A stretch of DNA of 64,000 nucleotides, from positions 174,746 through 238,745 of the forward strand of contig VZRG01001049.1 in assembly GCA_013397435.1 (NCBI GenBank), written 5' to 3'. Origin of the DNA: Erythrocercus mccallii. Its lineage: Eukaryota; Chordata; Aves; Passeriformes; Dicruridae. The notes beneath the pieces were generated by a model, which saw only the letters and a list, made by a program, of their open reading frames with translations, was not told where the DNA came from and did no database searches. The translations under genes and the position numbers were made by a program. Positions 36,000-48,439 of this stretch are shown here, piece by piece. Numbering within the stretch: the stretch's first letter is position 1; the number at the start of each line of letters is the position of its first letter.

Positions 36000-36260
36000 T
36001 GCGGAGTATTATTATCATAAATAATTAATGTGCACAGCAGAAGAAAGCCTAGCTTCATTAATAATTCTTATTTTTAGTTGGCATAAGCTAGAGGTGCTGT
36101 ATCTCCTTTCATCCGATCTATGTCAATTTCCTCGATTTAAATTTACTAGATGTTAAAATTTTAAAGGTATGCTACATTTTGCGATGGATTTTTATTTGTG
36201 ACTTTGCATTAATATCCTACTGCTAATTCTTACCCGCTGAGATATTTTTAGTAACAAGCA
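36000..36260. promoter_or_regulatory. AT-rich enhancer-like block (inferred)
   Basis: Dense TAAT/ATTA cores (ATAAATAATTAATGTGC near 36018; TTCATTAATAATTC near 36053; GCATTAATATCC near 36207) sit in sequence without microsatellite structure, with retained CpGs such as TTGCGATGG at 36179. This resembles homeodomain-rich enhancers, judged by eye. Confidence 0.22.
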
Positions 36261-36712
36261 AAAAAAAGAATAATAAAAAAAAAACAACCCGGTAGCAGCC
36301 AGGCAAGGTAGAGTGGGCATCAGTGTCAGCTCCTTTCATCTTTCATTTCCCTTTGGGACCAGTTAAGATGCTTCTTTGATTAGAACCTCAGGAAATATTA
36401 AAAAGCTCTTCTGTGAATTTAAACTCATCAAACTTGTCTCTGTTTATTTTTTTGAATACTGAGATAATTCACCTCCCACATTTCAAGAACACAGGTTCCT
36501 TCCAACCCAACTGTGCTCCTCTGATCAGCAAAGTCACTTGTCAACATCGCTGAATCTCTCTCCTAACAAATGTTAGTGCTTCATTAATGCAGTGCCTAAA
36601 TGTTCCTTATTAGCACAGACAAGGAAGTGAGGCGACACTCGAAATGGCACAGAGCTAGCATACCACGAGGTCGGTGCAGGTAGTGCTGGATTAAAACAAA
36701 GGAGAACTATGT
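36261..36712. other. Non-coding DNA before the assembly gap
   Basis: Contains A-rich runs (36260-36286). No gene recognised. Confidence 0.4.
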
Positions 36713-37510
36713 NNNNNNNNNNNNNNNNNNNNNNNNNNNNNNNNNNNNNNNNNNNNNNNNNNNNNNNNNNNNNNNNNNNNNNNNNNNNNNNNNNNNNNNN
36801 NNNNNNNNNNNNNNNNNNNNNNNNNNNNNNNNNNNNNNNNNNNNNNNNNNNNNNNNNNNNNNNNNNNNNNNNNNNNNNNNNNNNNNNNNNNNNNNNNNNN
36901 NNNNNNNNNNNNNNNNNNNNNNNNNNNNNNNNNNNNNNNNNNNNNNNNNNNNNNNNNNNNNNNNNNNNNNNNNNNNNNNNNNNNNNNNNNNNNNNNNNNN
37001 NNNNNNNNNNNNNNNNNNNNNNNNNNNNNNNNNNNNNNNNNNNNNNNNNNNNNNNNNNNNNNNNNNNNNNNNNNNNNNNNNNNNNNNNNNNNNNNNNNNN
37101 NNNNNNNNNNNNNNNNNNNNNNNNNNNNNNNNNNNNNNNNNNNNNNNNNNNNNNNNNNNNNNNNNNNNNNNNNNNNNNNNNNNNNNNNNNNNNNNNNNNN
37201 NNNNNNNNNNNNNNNNNNNNNNNNNNNNNNNNNNNNNNNNNNNNNNNNNNNNNNNNNNNNNNNNNNNNNNNNNNNNNNNNNNNNNNNNNNNNNNNNNNNN
37301 NNNNNNNNNNNNNNNNNNNNNNNNNNNNNNNNNNNNNNNNNNNNNNNNNNNNNNNNNNNNNNNNNNNNNNNNNNNNNNNNNNNNNNNNNNNNNNNNNNNN
37401 NNNNNNNNNNNNNNNNNNNNNNNNNNNNNNNNNNNNNNNNNNNNNNNNNNNNNNNNNNNNNNNNNNNNNNNNNNNNNNNNNNNNNNNNNNNNNNNNNNNN
37501 NNNNNNNNNN
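36713..37510. other. Assembly gap (798 N)
   Basis: Unresolved sequence. The size need not be exact. Open frames that cross it are artefacts. Gaps in bird assemblies often hide GC-rich or repetitive DNA, but the flanks here are ordinary, so the missing content is unknown. Confidence 0.99.
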
Positions 37511-40500
37511 CAAGGGCCAGTCACACCAAATTGGAGAAATTTCACTTCCACCAGTGAAGGGTTGATGCCTCTGCGTATTTGCACACATACATCCAAAAAT
37601 TGAGTGATGTTATTGATCCTGCATGGACAAATTCAGAAAATTTAGACCTGGCCTCCCATGTGTCTGTCAGAAGTGCCACATGGTTGTCAAACAGGAGATG
37701 AAACCTGGGCACTCACAGATGAGCTAGGAGGGGACACAGAGAACATGGACACTTAACATCTTCCCTTCATTATTATCTGCATGGAATAATGCACTTGGAG
37801 GCCATGTATCCACTGGGGTGTTGCTTTTGCTTTTTTGCCCCCCCCCTTTTTTTTTCCCTTTTCTTTTTTCTTTTTTCTAATTTGATCACTTCTCCTTCTT
37901 TTCTCCCTGGCAAATTGTCAGGTTGTACCATTCCGGAACAGCATCATGTATCTGTCATCTTTCTTTTCAAGGTTTCAGGATGCTTTAGAAAGCTGGTGGT
38001 CTGTGATTTTGTTGTGCTTTTGTCATGGCAAGAGGTAACATTCCTTTATTTTATTTGTGTATCTGCTACCATAAAAACAGAAAAGAGTGGCAAAACTTTG
38101 TGTTCCCAAACCATCATACTCACTAATCAGCTAACCCAAACCAATTATACAATAGGTGGAAGACATGGGCTTGCATGCTAAAATCTGCATCTTTCTGCTT
38201 TCTTTATTTCCTATCAATCCGCTGTGACAATGGGTTCATTTTGCAGGAAAATATGCAAATACCTTAATCTGGTAGAACAGTATGACAGTCTGAATGTGAG
38301 TCTCTTCACGATATGTTAACAAACATTTGTTTAAGAGGACTAGCACTAGGAAGATGATAAATTTCTGAGTGCAAAATCAGAATCTCTGCAGAAATACTTC
38401 ATAGCCCTCTGGAAAAAAAGAATGGATGGGTACTGAGGATCAGTCTCTCAAAATAATAAATTTCCATCTTATTTGAAATGTGATATATTAGCAAATGAGT
38501 AGGAGAAGGAATTGGTGAACTTTTGTTGCTTTCTTTCTGCATCCACTTAATGAAAAAGCTCACTTTTTGGAAGGTCTGTTGTGTCTGTTTTGTTTTATAC
38601 ATTAATTATATAGCATCAACTGTTGGAGAAATAGTTCTAAAATATTCCTGTAAATGTTGAAAATGTGTCTGTGGATACTTTTAGATTTTTTTCCCAAACA
38701 TCCTAATTTCAAGAGTGATTTAAGAACTGATTGGCATTTGGCAAAAAACGAATGATAATGAACTCATTTCAATAGAGATGGACCAGATACCATGCCTGCT
38801 GTCGAAACTTTTCAAAGCTGGTTTCTCTCCAGTAAATGTGATCCTGCAGGCTCTGTCCATCTGCCTACAAGAAAAGAGACATTCGCATTCTGCAGGAAAT
38901 ACTGCTGAGAAAATACCAGTGAGAATTATCAATTTTGTGGTCTCTCATCGTTCTCAGTAAGGAGACTGGACGACAACAGACACCACAGCAAAATAACAGC
39001 ATTGAGCTACTTCACTTGCCCATTTCCCTTTTTTTTTTCTGTGTTTCTTCCCTTTTTTTTGGTCCTTTCTGCATTAGCAGGTAACAAGTTACTTCAGTGT
39101 GTTTGCCAGACAGAGAAGTAGCAGCTTGAACAAGTCTGAGCCCCTCCTCACAGCAGGGATGCTCAGGAGTGACCTGAAGCTTTTGCTTACAGGGATGGTT
39201 TGATTCTGACCTCACCCTAATTTTTGCTGGTGCAAACTGAGTCACAGATGCCACATTAAACAGCTGAAGTGAAAAACTACACCAGCTGTTAAGCTTCTCC
39301 TGTTACATGAAATTGAAAGCTCTGAGACTTAAGAAAATAGCATGAATTCACCCTCAGACACGACACCTGTGAGACAAGCTCTTCTTTGCCCAGTGCCCAC
39401 CAGCCCACCAACTTGTTCAAGGCCCATGCTGGTGGAAGGGTGTCCAGCCAGTGCCTTCCCACAGGTGGCAGGGCCAGCAGAGGTGCCCCAGCCCCTGGGT
39501 GAAGCTCACCCCAGCCCTCAGCCCTCAGAGCAGCTCAGCTCACGGTGTTCATTTCTCAGTTATTTCATCTCTCCTCCAAAGTCTGTCACATTTCTCTCTT
39601 CCCCCCATCCCCCTCCCACCAAGAGATGGTTTCTGTGTATCCTTTGGGTGTTTTCTGCTGCTGCCCAGATCCCAGTCCACATTCCTATCTCCTCCCCAGC
39701 TTCTTTGTGCCTTTGTTTTTGAAGGTGGCTCTCAAATACAGTGCCTGTAGACTCACCTTTGCACAGCATCACTGCTAAATTTTTAATCAGTGGTAGCAAA
39801 ACAAAGGAAATGAAGAAACTCCAGTATTTAACAAATGGCATGTGACTATGCCCCAGGCCTAGTTTACAGACATGAGCAGGGTGTCAAGCACCAATCCTAC
39901 AAACCAATTAACATCCCAGGAGATTTTGCTCTGGTGCGTGGTCATGCAACTATCATTAATGTTATGTGGTGTTATGGTTGCACATGGCCAAAATATAAGA
40001 GAGAGGAAGTGCTTCTGCATTTCATGCTGAATTCTCTGCTACATGAGTTGTTAATTAAAAAACTTGGCTCAGTTCTGTCCCTTTACACAATCAGAATGAT
40101 GTAAATAAGAATCTTATCCAAAAGCTTTAAAAATCCATTTTAAAAAAGGCTGGCTACAATATTTGTACAATATTGCAGCTCAGCAGAATGAAGTGGGGAA
40201 TAACTAAGTTTTCATCTTCTCAGTTTCCCCATACAGCTTAGATCTGCCCATTGCAGTGAGCAGGTTCCTGTGCCTGTGAGGCAGAAGGCTCGCACCTGCC
40301 TTGGTGTGGAGTATTTGTTACCAGTCACTGCAAGAGGCAGAAATCTGTGTGCTCAGGGTTGTGTCCTGAGGCATCCATCTGAGCGTCAGTGAGCCAAATT
40401 CTCTTAATTATGCACAAGGAAGGATGTTTCTGTAAGCTGAGTGACACTCCAGACCTCAGCACACCTGACTTATGTGTGTCCCTGAGTCTTGTCTTGAACA

Positions 40501-40561
40501 GCCGATGCCAATGGAAAGTGGAATTTGTAGCACAGAAGCCAGAGGCCCTCTCTTTTCTCCT
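37511..40561. other. Single-copy non-coding DNA
   Basis: Contains a C-run to T-run pyrimidine tract at about 37839-37880 and a GC-richer patch at 39340-39730 that stays open in three plus-strand frames (up to 126 codons, proline- and serine-rich). Openness in all frames at once points to composition, not coding. A direct repeat of ACAATATT lies near 40155-40175. Confidence 0.45.
37839..37880. repeat. Polypyrimidine tract
   Basis: A run of C passes into T-rich sequence with TTTTC units (starting near 37839). Low complexity. Confidence 0.85.
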
Positions 40562-40589
40562 AGTTAATTCCCAAGAGTTAATTCCCAAC
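40562..40589 (+). repeat. 14-bp tandem duplication
   Basis: AGTTAATTCCCAAG is followed at once by a second copy differing in the last base. This is a recent slippage or repair duplication. Confidence 0.85.
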
Positions 40590-43089
40590 ACAAGTGACAC
40601 CCTACCTCTTCAATCTTTGTATTTTTGCCCAACTGCTTTATTATCTGTGAAACTCTCTGATTTGTGTGAAAGATAGAGATAAAGGAGTTTAAGCCATATA
40701 GCAGGTTTTGAAATGAAAGTCATGATGCTAAAAACACCTGTTACAACCAAAAAGCTAGGGTATAAGAGTGTGATTTATTACACATATTTTGGTAGCCCCA
40801 CAAGAACTGAGCAAAGATTTTGCCCTTTTTGTGTCTTATTCACACACAGGCATGTTAAAAGGCATCAAAGACATATCGTGTGTCTCAAAGGATTAACTCG
40901 GCTCTTACTAACTTTCATTTCTGTATTCCTGCATCTTAGGTGTACAGACTTTATTTCACCATGCCTGTGAGGGGCAGTTCCTGCTCAAAATGTGTGTTTA
41001 ACAGAAGAAAGAAGTATACCACCAACGTACAAAAAATATATAAGCTTCTCACTAAAGTGTCAGCCCTTGGCACAAAGGGCACAGGGCTCTGCAGGAGGCG
41101 AACTCATTGTGAAGGGTTATCCATCCCTGTCCTGCGACCCCAAGGGAAAGACAATGCACTTTGTGGTGTAAATGAGCAGCATCAGAAAGGACACCGCCAG
41201 TGAATGTGTTTCTGGGATGCTGACTCCCTGTGCTGAGGACTGGTTCCCTCATCTCAGGGACTGAATCACCCTCACTCTCTCACTACACAACCACCTCTCA
41301 TTTCTAGCCTGGGAGAAGAAGTAGTCATTAATGGGGGTACAAACAGGAAGCCTGCTAAGAATATTTTTTAGCAATTAAGACAGGAGGAAATATAGTATCC
41401 ATTTTTTTTCCACAGGAAAACCTATTTCCTCACTTCTTTTCCATCCAAGTATAAACTGGCAATTTTTTTGCCACTGTGAGAGTGAGCCAGAGCCATCACT
41501 AAAGACAGAGAGAGGAATTGCTATAGTGTGGATTCATTAAACTCATCTCAGTCCATCTCTTTTTTTTTGGTATTAAAGGAGTATGGAGTAACGCAGGGCA
41601 GAACGAAGTGTTCTGGAAAACTGATAATTAAATGGCCTAAAGCTAATGTTTACTTTTCTGAATGTTTTACAGCAGCATTACTTGGAAATGTATTAAAAAC
41701 AGGGAGCGAGAGGGAGGGAGAGAGGGAGGGAGCCTAATAATAGCCTTCCAGTTACAGAAATAGAGAAGCAGCATAGATATGATAATTGAATTTGGTTTGG
41801 ATGGGTGATAATCCGCCTTTATGCTACAGCTGTAGTTCTCAGATTTGAGCCTGGCTGGTGGCAGGTGTTGGGCAGCCTCCCTGGCCACAGGAAGGCTACA
41901 GCACTGTGCACTCCTGCATGCCCCCAATTCCTCTCCCTCCATGCCCCCCATTTCTCTCCTGGACCCTGCAGGCAGGAGGCTGGAGGGTCATGGGTTTTGA
42001 GTGTGTGGCTGCATATTTATGGGGGTTGTCCTCAAGGTGACCTGGACCCTCCCTTCCCCATCCAGCCAGGAAAAGTCACCAGTGAATCTGAAGGGGAGCT
42101 CCTCTCCTCTCCAGCAAAATCCATGCTCAGCCATTCTCTTTTTCTCTTCCACTCTAAATTATTCAGCTCTACACTTGGGGAGCTGACACTGCTAGTAAAC
42201 GGAGGAGTTACATATTTTTGGTTCCACTTGGAGATTAAGTGCCACTTGAGTTATAGTGCCTAAATTCCCAAATATTTGTGTAATTTTAGATCATGAATTC
42301 TCATTCCTGACTATGTTTAGTATCAATATTTATTCACACAACTCTCTCTGTTAGATCTCATGGGAGAAACTGGGTGAGGGAAGTGGGAAGGTGTCTCCAA
42401 GCTGTCTCTGCCACAGGCATGGGTCCCCTTGCTGTTTCGCTTTCTGAAGCAAACTCCAGCCTCTCTGTGTCTGCTCTGTCATGGAAAATATGGGATGGGA
42501 GGCAGCCAATGGGATAGCTGGACTGCAGTGGGTGGGTAACATGGCCACCCACTTTCACAAGATGACTTAAAGATATTGTGCCAGAGACATGGGGCTGTTG
42601 GTGTGCTGCTGTCAACAATAGCAAGAGGAGTTGGAGAAGAGTAAAGAGACTGAAGAAGAAGAAAAACCAGAACATCCTTCCTGGGTGTTTGGGAAGCCTC
42701 CCTGTCACCTCTGCTGCCTTCCATCCTCCTAACACAAACCTTCAAGAAACTTTATCATTCCCATTTGTTCTCTTGGTTTGTTTGTTCAAAAGAGAAAGCA
42801 CTTCTGAAGAAAAAGCATTAACTAATTGCCTCTTTATGAGAAGATGTGAGAAAATTTTGGTTTCTGCAGGCACTAAATTAAATTCTGGGCTGCACAAGAG
42901 CTTGCATTTTTAATGCAGCTCTTTTGCAGGTCACCAAAATTGTTCCCCATTCAGCCACTCTCATCATCTGGGTCATCATGAGAGATAGCCACAGCTGATG
43001 CCTGGATCCAGCTCCTGCAGTCCTCAGCTGGCACTCAAATGCCACTTCTAATGATAACAAAAGGCATGGTGACTGCTATAGCACCTTTT
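40590..43089. other. Single-copy non-coding DNA
   Basis: A GA-rich tract (GAGGGAGG units) lies at about 41702-41731. A 152-codon plus-strand frame at 41805-42263 has no recognisable domain and overlaps other open frames in a GC-richer patch. Confidence 0.45.
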
Positions 43090-43300
43090 CTCCAGCTGTC
43101 TCAGAAGGCCCATATAGCTGTGATTAAATTAGCCTTGTAATGTCAATGTGAGGTGGTTAGGTAGCATGCAAGTTCTGCAGGTGAGAAAAGAGAGGCATGA
43201 AGCTGTCTGCTGCTTCAGCTTCACAGTCAGAGAGACCAGATGAGGAATGAGGACCTGGAATATGGGGCTCAGCAACCCACCTCAGCTGAAAGCCAAGTCT
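43090..43300 (-). mobile_element. MIR-like SINE remnant
   Basis: The plus strand follows the reverse complement of a MIR/CORE-SINE type repeat. Blocks are GTGAGGTGGTTAGGTA near 43149, GCAGGTGAGAAAAGAGAGGC near 43178, and CTTCACAGTCAGAGAGACCA near 43219. Divergence is high and there are small indels. The family is from memory, and the limits are approximate. Confidence 0.42.
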
Positions 43301-44307
43301 GTGATTGACAGGGAAATTAATCCTGCTTCTTCAGTTTCCAAAGAATTTTAGATGAAGACTTGCTTGTCACACAACTCTTTTTGGTTGTGCCATTCATGTT
43401 GCACCCCTCAGTGGGAGTTCTCACAGTCCTTAGTGCATCTGTGTTGCCTCAGCCTTACAATTTCACTTTTCTTTTTTTTTGCACACAGTAAAAACCTACT
43501 TATCACCCAAAGTGTCTAGTTAGACTTGGTAGGGCAAAGTTTTGGAGAAATAAATATCAGTGCAATGCTATCCACTTGTACTGCTCATTAATTGGTAGCT
43601 AGACAAGAAATACTTGTATGCTCAGAGCAGATACCTGTGACTATGCCACAGTCAAAGACAGGATGGAAAATGCAAGATGTATCTATGAGCACTTCTTCCA
43701 GTACTTGCAAAATGTCAGATTCTTTCCTGTTCAAATTCCAGCTTCTCATTCCTGAAAAAGAACAAAAAAACCCAGTAATACATTTTTTCCAAAACAGTGC
43801 CTAGCAATTTAAAGTTGAAGCTCTCTCTTTCAGTCTTTGGCTTTGAGTGATGTCCTTGGATTCTGAAATGGATATGGTAGATGCCTTATTAGAATAATAT
43901 TCCAATGTCTTGACAAGCAGCGTCAGATTTATATCACAGCTTTCTTTTATATGCCAACAGATGTGTAATACCAAAGGACCGCAAAAGACATCATGCACTG
44001 TTGTGAATTTTATATATATATATATTTTTTTTTTAAATGGAAAGGTTGTTATAATCCAAGAATTCTTGTTTTTTCTTTCTTGTTGTTTTTTGGCACCTTT
44101 GTCACTTAACATTCTTCCTTTTGCAGTTGTTCCCCACAGTGAACACATCCACCTTTTCCAAAAGCAGAGGAAAAAATGGTACAAACACAATCTCCATGCA
44201 GGCTTATTATTTGGATACCTTTCCTTTGCCAGTGACTTAACCAAGTCCCTTATTATCCTGGACTCAGTTAATTGGGACTGGTTAATTGGGAAAAAACTAT
44301 GGTACAG
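43301..44307. other. Single-copy non-coding DNA
   Basis: Has a (TA)n tract at about 44012-44024 followed by poly-T. Just before the LTR the 11-base word GTTAATTGGGA is repeated at 44267-44277 and 44281-44291 with a 14-base period. Confidence 0.45.
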
Positions 44308-44313
44308 GTGGGA
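44308..44313. repeat. Target-site duplication, left copy (GTGGGA)
   Basis: Perfect 6-base match to 44704-44709, directly next to the LTR end. Confidence 0.9.
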
Positions 44314-44703
44314 TGCCTCAGTTTCCTACACCCCAAAAAGGACCAGCCCTGGCTAGCAACAGTCCTCGGGGGGAAATACTAAGGCAAGGACAAAAGGTAA
44401 AAGACGAAAGGTACTCTTCTCTCTCCTCGGGATCCAGTCCCACAGTTTATTAGCAGAACTTATTCCATGTGCCCAAGCAGGGAAAAGAGGAAGGGTCACC
44501 TGGGCCAGTCACTTTTGTGCCCTCGGTCCAGGAGGGGGAGGGGTTTGCTGGCCAATGGTGGCAGAGCCAGGGGGAGGTGACACCTGGGGGTCAGGTGTGC
44601 AGGGGAAGCAGGGGGTTATGGGGAGGATACAGCAGGTGTTAGTAAGAGGAAAACACCCACTGCAAAATACAAGAATGAACTAACTCATCAGTGCAATACA
44701 ACA
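44314..44703 (-). mobile_element. Solo LTR of an ERVK-type endogenous retrovirus, minus strand
   Basis: A 390-bp element with plus-strand ends TGCCTCAG and ATACAACA, so it reads TG to CA on both strands, flanked by a perfect 6-bp duplication (GTGGGA). On the minus strand an AATAAA poly-A signal (plus 44446-44451) lies before GTGGGACTGG, a usual LTR layout. There is no clear TATA box. GC content is well above that of the surroundings, and no internal retroviral sequence is left. Six-base duplications and short LTRs are usual for the beta-retrovirus-like ERVK group. It is unrelated in sequence to the two LTRs at 18.7-21.3 kb. Confidence 0.9.
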
Positions 44704-44709
44704 GTGGGA
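44704..44709. repeat. Target-site duplication, right copy (GTGGGA)
   Basis: Directly follows the terminal CA of the LTR and matches 44308-44313 exactly. Confidence 0.9.
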
Positions 44710-46694
44710 GGGGGAGAAATACTTTAAGAACTGACAATATCCAGATTTTATGGCAATGTTAAACATGTAAACATTTCAGTTAAGGCGTATCTGGATTTAC
44801 TGCCAAACCTTCCATTTCTGTGTGTGCAGCCCAGTCTGTCTGAAATGATGTTGTGACCGGTGGTGGGAATCACCATGTACCACTCCAATGAGCATTTTCC
44901 CTGCTCACTCAGAAGGGTGTGGGAATCACCTAAGCAAACATCAGCTTTGAAAGAGGTGAGGTAGAAATCTTGTCTCAGCTAACCTGTCCCTATTTCTTCT
45001 AGTGTTCCTGTTTCTCTGGGCAAATTTAGAGAGACTGTGAGCTACCAGAAGTGCCTGTATGTCTATAGTTCTTGCAGGCAGAAGGCAAAGCCCAAGATGT
45101 GCCCCTGCCTGGACAGATGGGCCACTGCATCAGAAGTGAGAGAACACCCCACAGTCTCTCCACTCTAGATAGAAAATATCAAACAGCAGAAGCTGCCTGA
45201 CTTTCATACTGGAAGGCTATCCCTGACATCCTATCAACTAATAGCAGAAGCAATAAGAAAATATATTACAGACAAGACAGAAAATGCCATGAAACATATG
45301 GGAACAAACAGGCTTCATCGTCCATTATCCCTTCTCTCAGTACACACACATCTTAACCCAGGAGAAGACGTCTCACACTGTAGCTTATTGGAATAGACAC
45401 CAAGAAAGTATTTCCAGCATTCCCACTCAAGCCTCTGCATTTGTTTTTCTCACAGAAAGAGACTGAGTTATTGGTTTTTAATCTTTATGGGAATAATTAT
45501 TTTTTTAAAGGGAATCCAGTGTTCAAGCACAGAAACAAATTAAGGTCAGAGAGAAGCACCTAGCTTTATGTGTTTAGTCTCTCCTTGTGAAGTGGCTGGT
45601 TCTGCATGAATTACCATTAATAATAAAACATATGTAAGATGGTGGCATTCGGCATGCATGCTCTTAGTTCCCCATTAAGCTATGCTCCCTAAAAAGGTTT
45701 CCAGGTTTATTTAAACATTCAGGAAAGAATTTAATATTAAACAGAAATAAGATGTAATAGAATTATGTCAAAACACCTGAGGGAATTTTGGGTACCTTTA
45801 AGGAATGAGCTCTGAAGTGATTCATAGCTAGAGAAAGTGATAATTGAGAAGGGGAAAAAAAAAAAAAGGGAAAAATGAGTTAATTCTTCCACAGCTATGA
45901 AATCCACAGCTATGAAATGCTGTAGTTCACAGTCTTATCAGGAGTCTTGCCTCAGTATAGGCATTATTTTACTTTCTGATGCTGAAAATTAGTATAGTGA
46001 TCTTGCTAGCCCTTTTGCATGCACTTAGCATAAGCACAAGAGTAGCTCCCTGGGGTTTGCCAGTGCAAGGGGAGGTAACACATAATACAAGTATTCAGAG
46101 GCTTGGATGCTATTCTACAGCTTCTGGAGATAAATGTGTCATACAGTCCTAGGCTAAATCAGGGTTAAATTGCGGCTCTCATTACATCATCCTTGAACAT
46201 TTTAGACTGTAGAATTGCATCAGATCCTGTGATGGGATAAAAACTTTACCCTTTATAATTTGTGAAAGTTTTGACACAAAACAGAGGTTCTGCCTAGTAC
46301 CAAAAGGGCCAAAGCATAGGGCATGGAAGCTTGACTCATTTGCATCTTAATGCAGTTACAGGCTTAATGTAAGATATTCCTATTTAAATTAATATTTTCC
46401 ATGTCAGTTCAGCAGTATCAGCACACTGCTAATGATCTCCATGTCCATTAAGATCAATTCAAATACACCTCAGTGCAGCTTTCTTACCCTAAACTCCTGA
46501 AGGTATTTTTTAAACTGATCTGCAGCTTATTATTTTTATTATTCACAAATGTCACAGGCCTTTTCTCTCCATTTTGGGATTGTTCTTCTCCTATTTTAGT
46601 TTTTTTCCTTTCTTCTAATGTTGCTTTGGGAAAGCTCTGGGGATATAAAAAGCAAAATAGACAGATGCCTTCACCTACCAGATTGTTGTGAATA
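44710..46694. other. Single-copy non-coding DNA
   Basis: No gene recognised. Contains a poly-A tract (45855-45867) and a small tandem duplication (listed separately). Confidence 0.45.
45888..45918 (+). repeat. 15-bp perfect tandem duplication
   Basis: TCCACAGCTATGAAA occurs twice in a row (45888-45902 and 45903-45917) without mismatch. Confidence 0.92.
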
Positions 46695-46800
46695 ATAATA
46701 ATCACCTCTTATATATCCCTTTTCATTTTCAAAGCACTTTGCAGCAATTAGCTAATTTGCCTTTACAACAACCTCTGATAGATAGGTAGAGGCATTTGCA
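46695..46800 (-). mobile_element. MIR-like SINE remnant
   Basis: An (AAT)n lead at 46693-46700 is followed by TCAAAGCACTTTGCAGCAAT near 46729, GCTAATTTGCC near 46751 and ACAACAACC near 46766, then GATAGATAGGTAGAGGC near 46778. This order is that of the reverse complement of the 3' part of MIR-type amniote SINEs. Limits and family are approximate. Confidence 0.48.
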
Positions 46801-46809
46801 TAGTGGCCA

Positions 46810-46810
46810 T

Positions 46811-46849
<39 letters not shown>

Positions 46850-46854
46850 TTTTA
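46810..46854. repeat. (ATTT)n tetranucleotide microsatellite
   Basis: Eleven perfect ATTT units directly downstream of the MIR-like remnant. Confidence 0.97.
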
Positions 46855-48439
46855 CCCTGCATAAAATTGTTATAAAGGGTTTTGTTGTTGTGGGTTTTTT
46901 AGTTTTCCTCTCTTTCTTTTTCTTCCTTTGCTGGGTATTTTTTTGCTGCCCTTCTTTTTCTGAAAGGTAAATTTCTGTGGGATTGTTATGCCTATTAGCA
47001 CTCCTAATCACTGAACCTAATTAGACTCTCATAGAAATGAAAGCACACACCAGCAACAGATGAACAACAATTTCCTTCAAGAGCATGAGCCGTATCTCCA
47101 CGGCAGCCAGATGTGGCTGGAGAACTGGAAGCCAGACCTGCGCTACACTTAAGGCTGCTGGTTCAGGTACCACCAATGAAGATGACTGTGGTTCATCTAT
47201 TCCTTTGCAAATCACTTGCACGGCCCAACTTGCTGAAGGCATTGACTGACAGAATTTAGAAATAAAAAACCTTGCTCTTCTGGAAAAAAAAACCAAAAAA
47301 TAACCTAAACCAAAAATGTCATAAATTCTGGTGCAGAAATTGCAAAATCTATCATGGAATTGCACACCTAATTTGGTCAATGGGAAAAGGCACCCAAGCA
47401 GGGTCTCAGTGATTTCTACAGCTCAGTTCCCTAAGGAGAAAACTCTTGAATAAGAAGAATAGGCCAGACAATTTGATCCCTTTCTGCCTGACATTTTCAA
47501 TCTAGTGCACTTTACATTAAGGCTGTAACCCAAAATACTACCTTGGCCCTTTGGTGGAGTGAGCTCAGTGCACTCTACCCTAGTCTGAAACACAGGTTAC
47601 CACAGGCCTAATCTAGAATGTTGTACTGGCATGGTGGAGGGTGATGGGAGTCTGCAGCCTCCTCCACAGTCCGTGCAACAGGGAGAAGGGCTCTACCAGC
47701 ACAATTTGTCCCACATCCTGCTGCAGGAAGGGACTGCTTGCTGCATGCCACTCATGTTGGGGTGACCTGGACACCCCTGTCCTAACATCAGCCCAGCAGC
47801 ATCACGGCAATCAGCTACCAATACAGCACTTGTGCCACTACCACAGCTCTTGTGCCACTGCCAACCCTTTTTGCCACTGCCTCATGGCCTTTTCTTTGCC
47901 TATTCTCATCCCAGAATAATTCTTTTGCATAATAACTCTTATCTTTTGTGCATCAGAATAAACAATTTAAAACTTTCTTCAGAACAGGGCAAGGAATTGG
48001 CCTGTATTGCACCAGATACAGTCGTTGAGGAAAATGTCTTTAACATGTCTTACAGCTGGCAGGGCTAATGGATTTTGTAGTGACAGAGCTGCAGTGAAGG
48101 TTTTACTGGCAAATCCTAACTTACATGGAAAAGAGCAAGGAAGCCCCCACTGTAATATCTTCATGAAGTGTTAATGCAACAGGGATCCCCTGTACTTTGT
48201 GATAATTGAACCATAAAATAGTTCAGCTTTATCTATAAACTCTCCAGCGCAATGCTTTGAGTGTATAACCGTTTACATTATTCCCAGAAAATTAGGTCAA
48301 CTTTTCACAGAGAAAATGTCAAATTAAAAAAAAAAAAAAAAGGAAAAAAGTAAGAAGAAGAAATAATGAGGGGGAAAAAAAAGCAGCAAACCAGAAGAGG
48401 CTTCCTCTAAAAGAACTTTTCCACCCCAGATTGGAAAAT
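46855..48439. other. Single-copy non-coding DNA
   Basis: Includes a poly-A run (48326-48341) and a three-copy minisatellite (listed separately). No gene recognised. Confidence 0.45.
47826..47885 (+). repeat. 20-bp minisatellite, three imperfect copies
   Basis: Three consecutive 20-base units, each with a TTGTGCCACT- or TTTTGCCACT-type core (47826-47845, 47846-47865, 47866-47885). The first two are closer to each other than to the third. Confidence 0.8.

Noticed and set aside
36691..37596. Three open frames of about 280-300 codons
   Set aside because: They consist almost wholly of N and have no meaning as genes.
39342..39778. Proline- and serine-rich frames open in three plus-strand phases
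   Set aside because: Openness in all phases reflects a C-rich composition, not coding selection.
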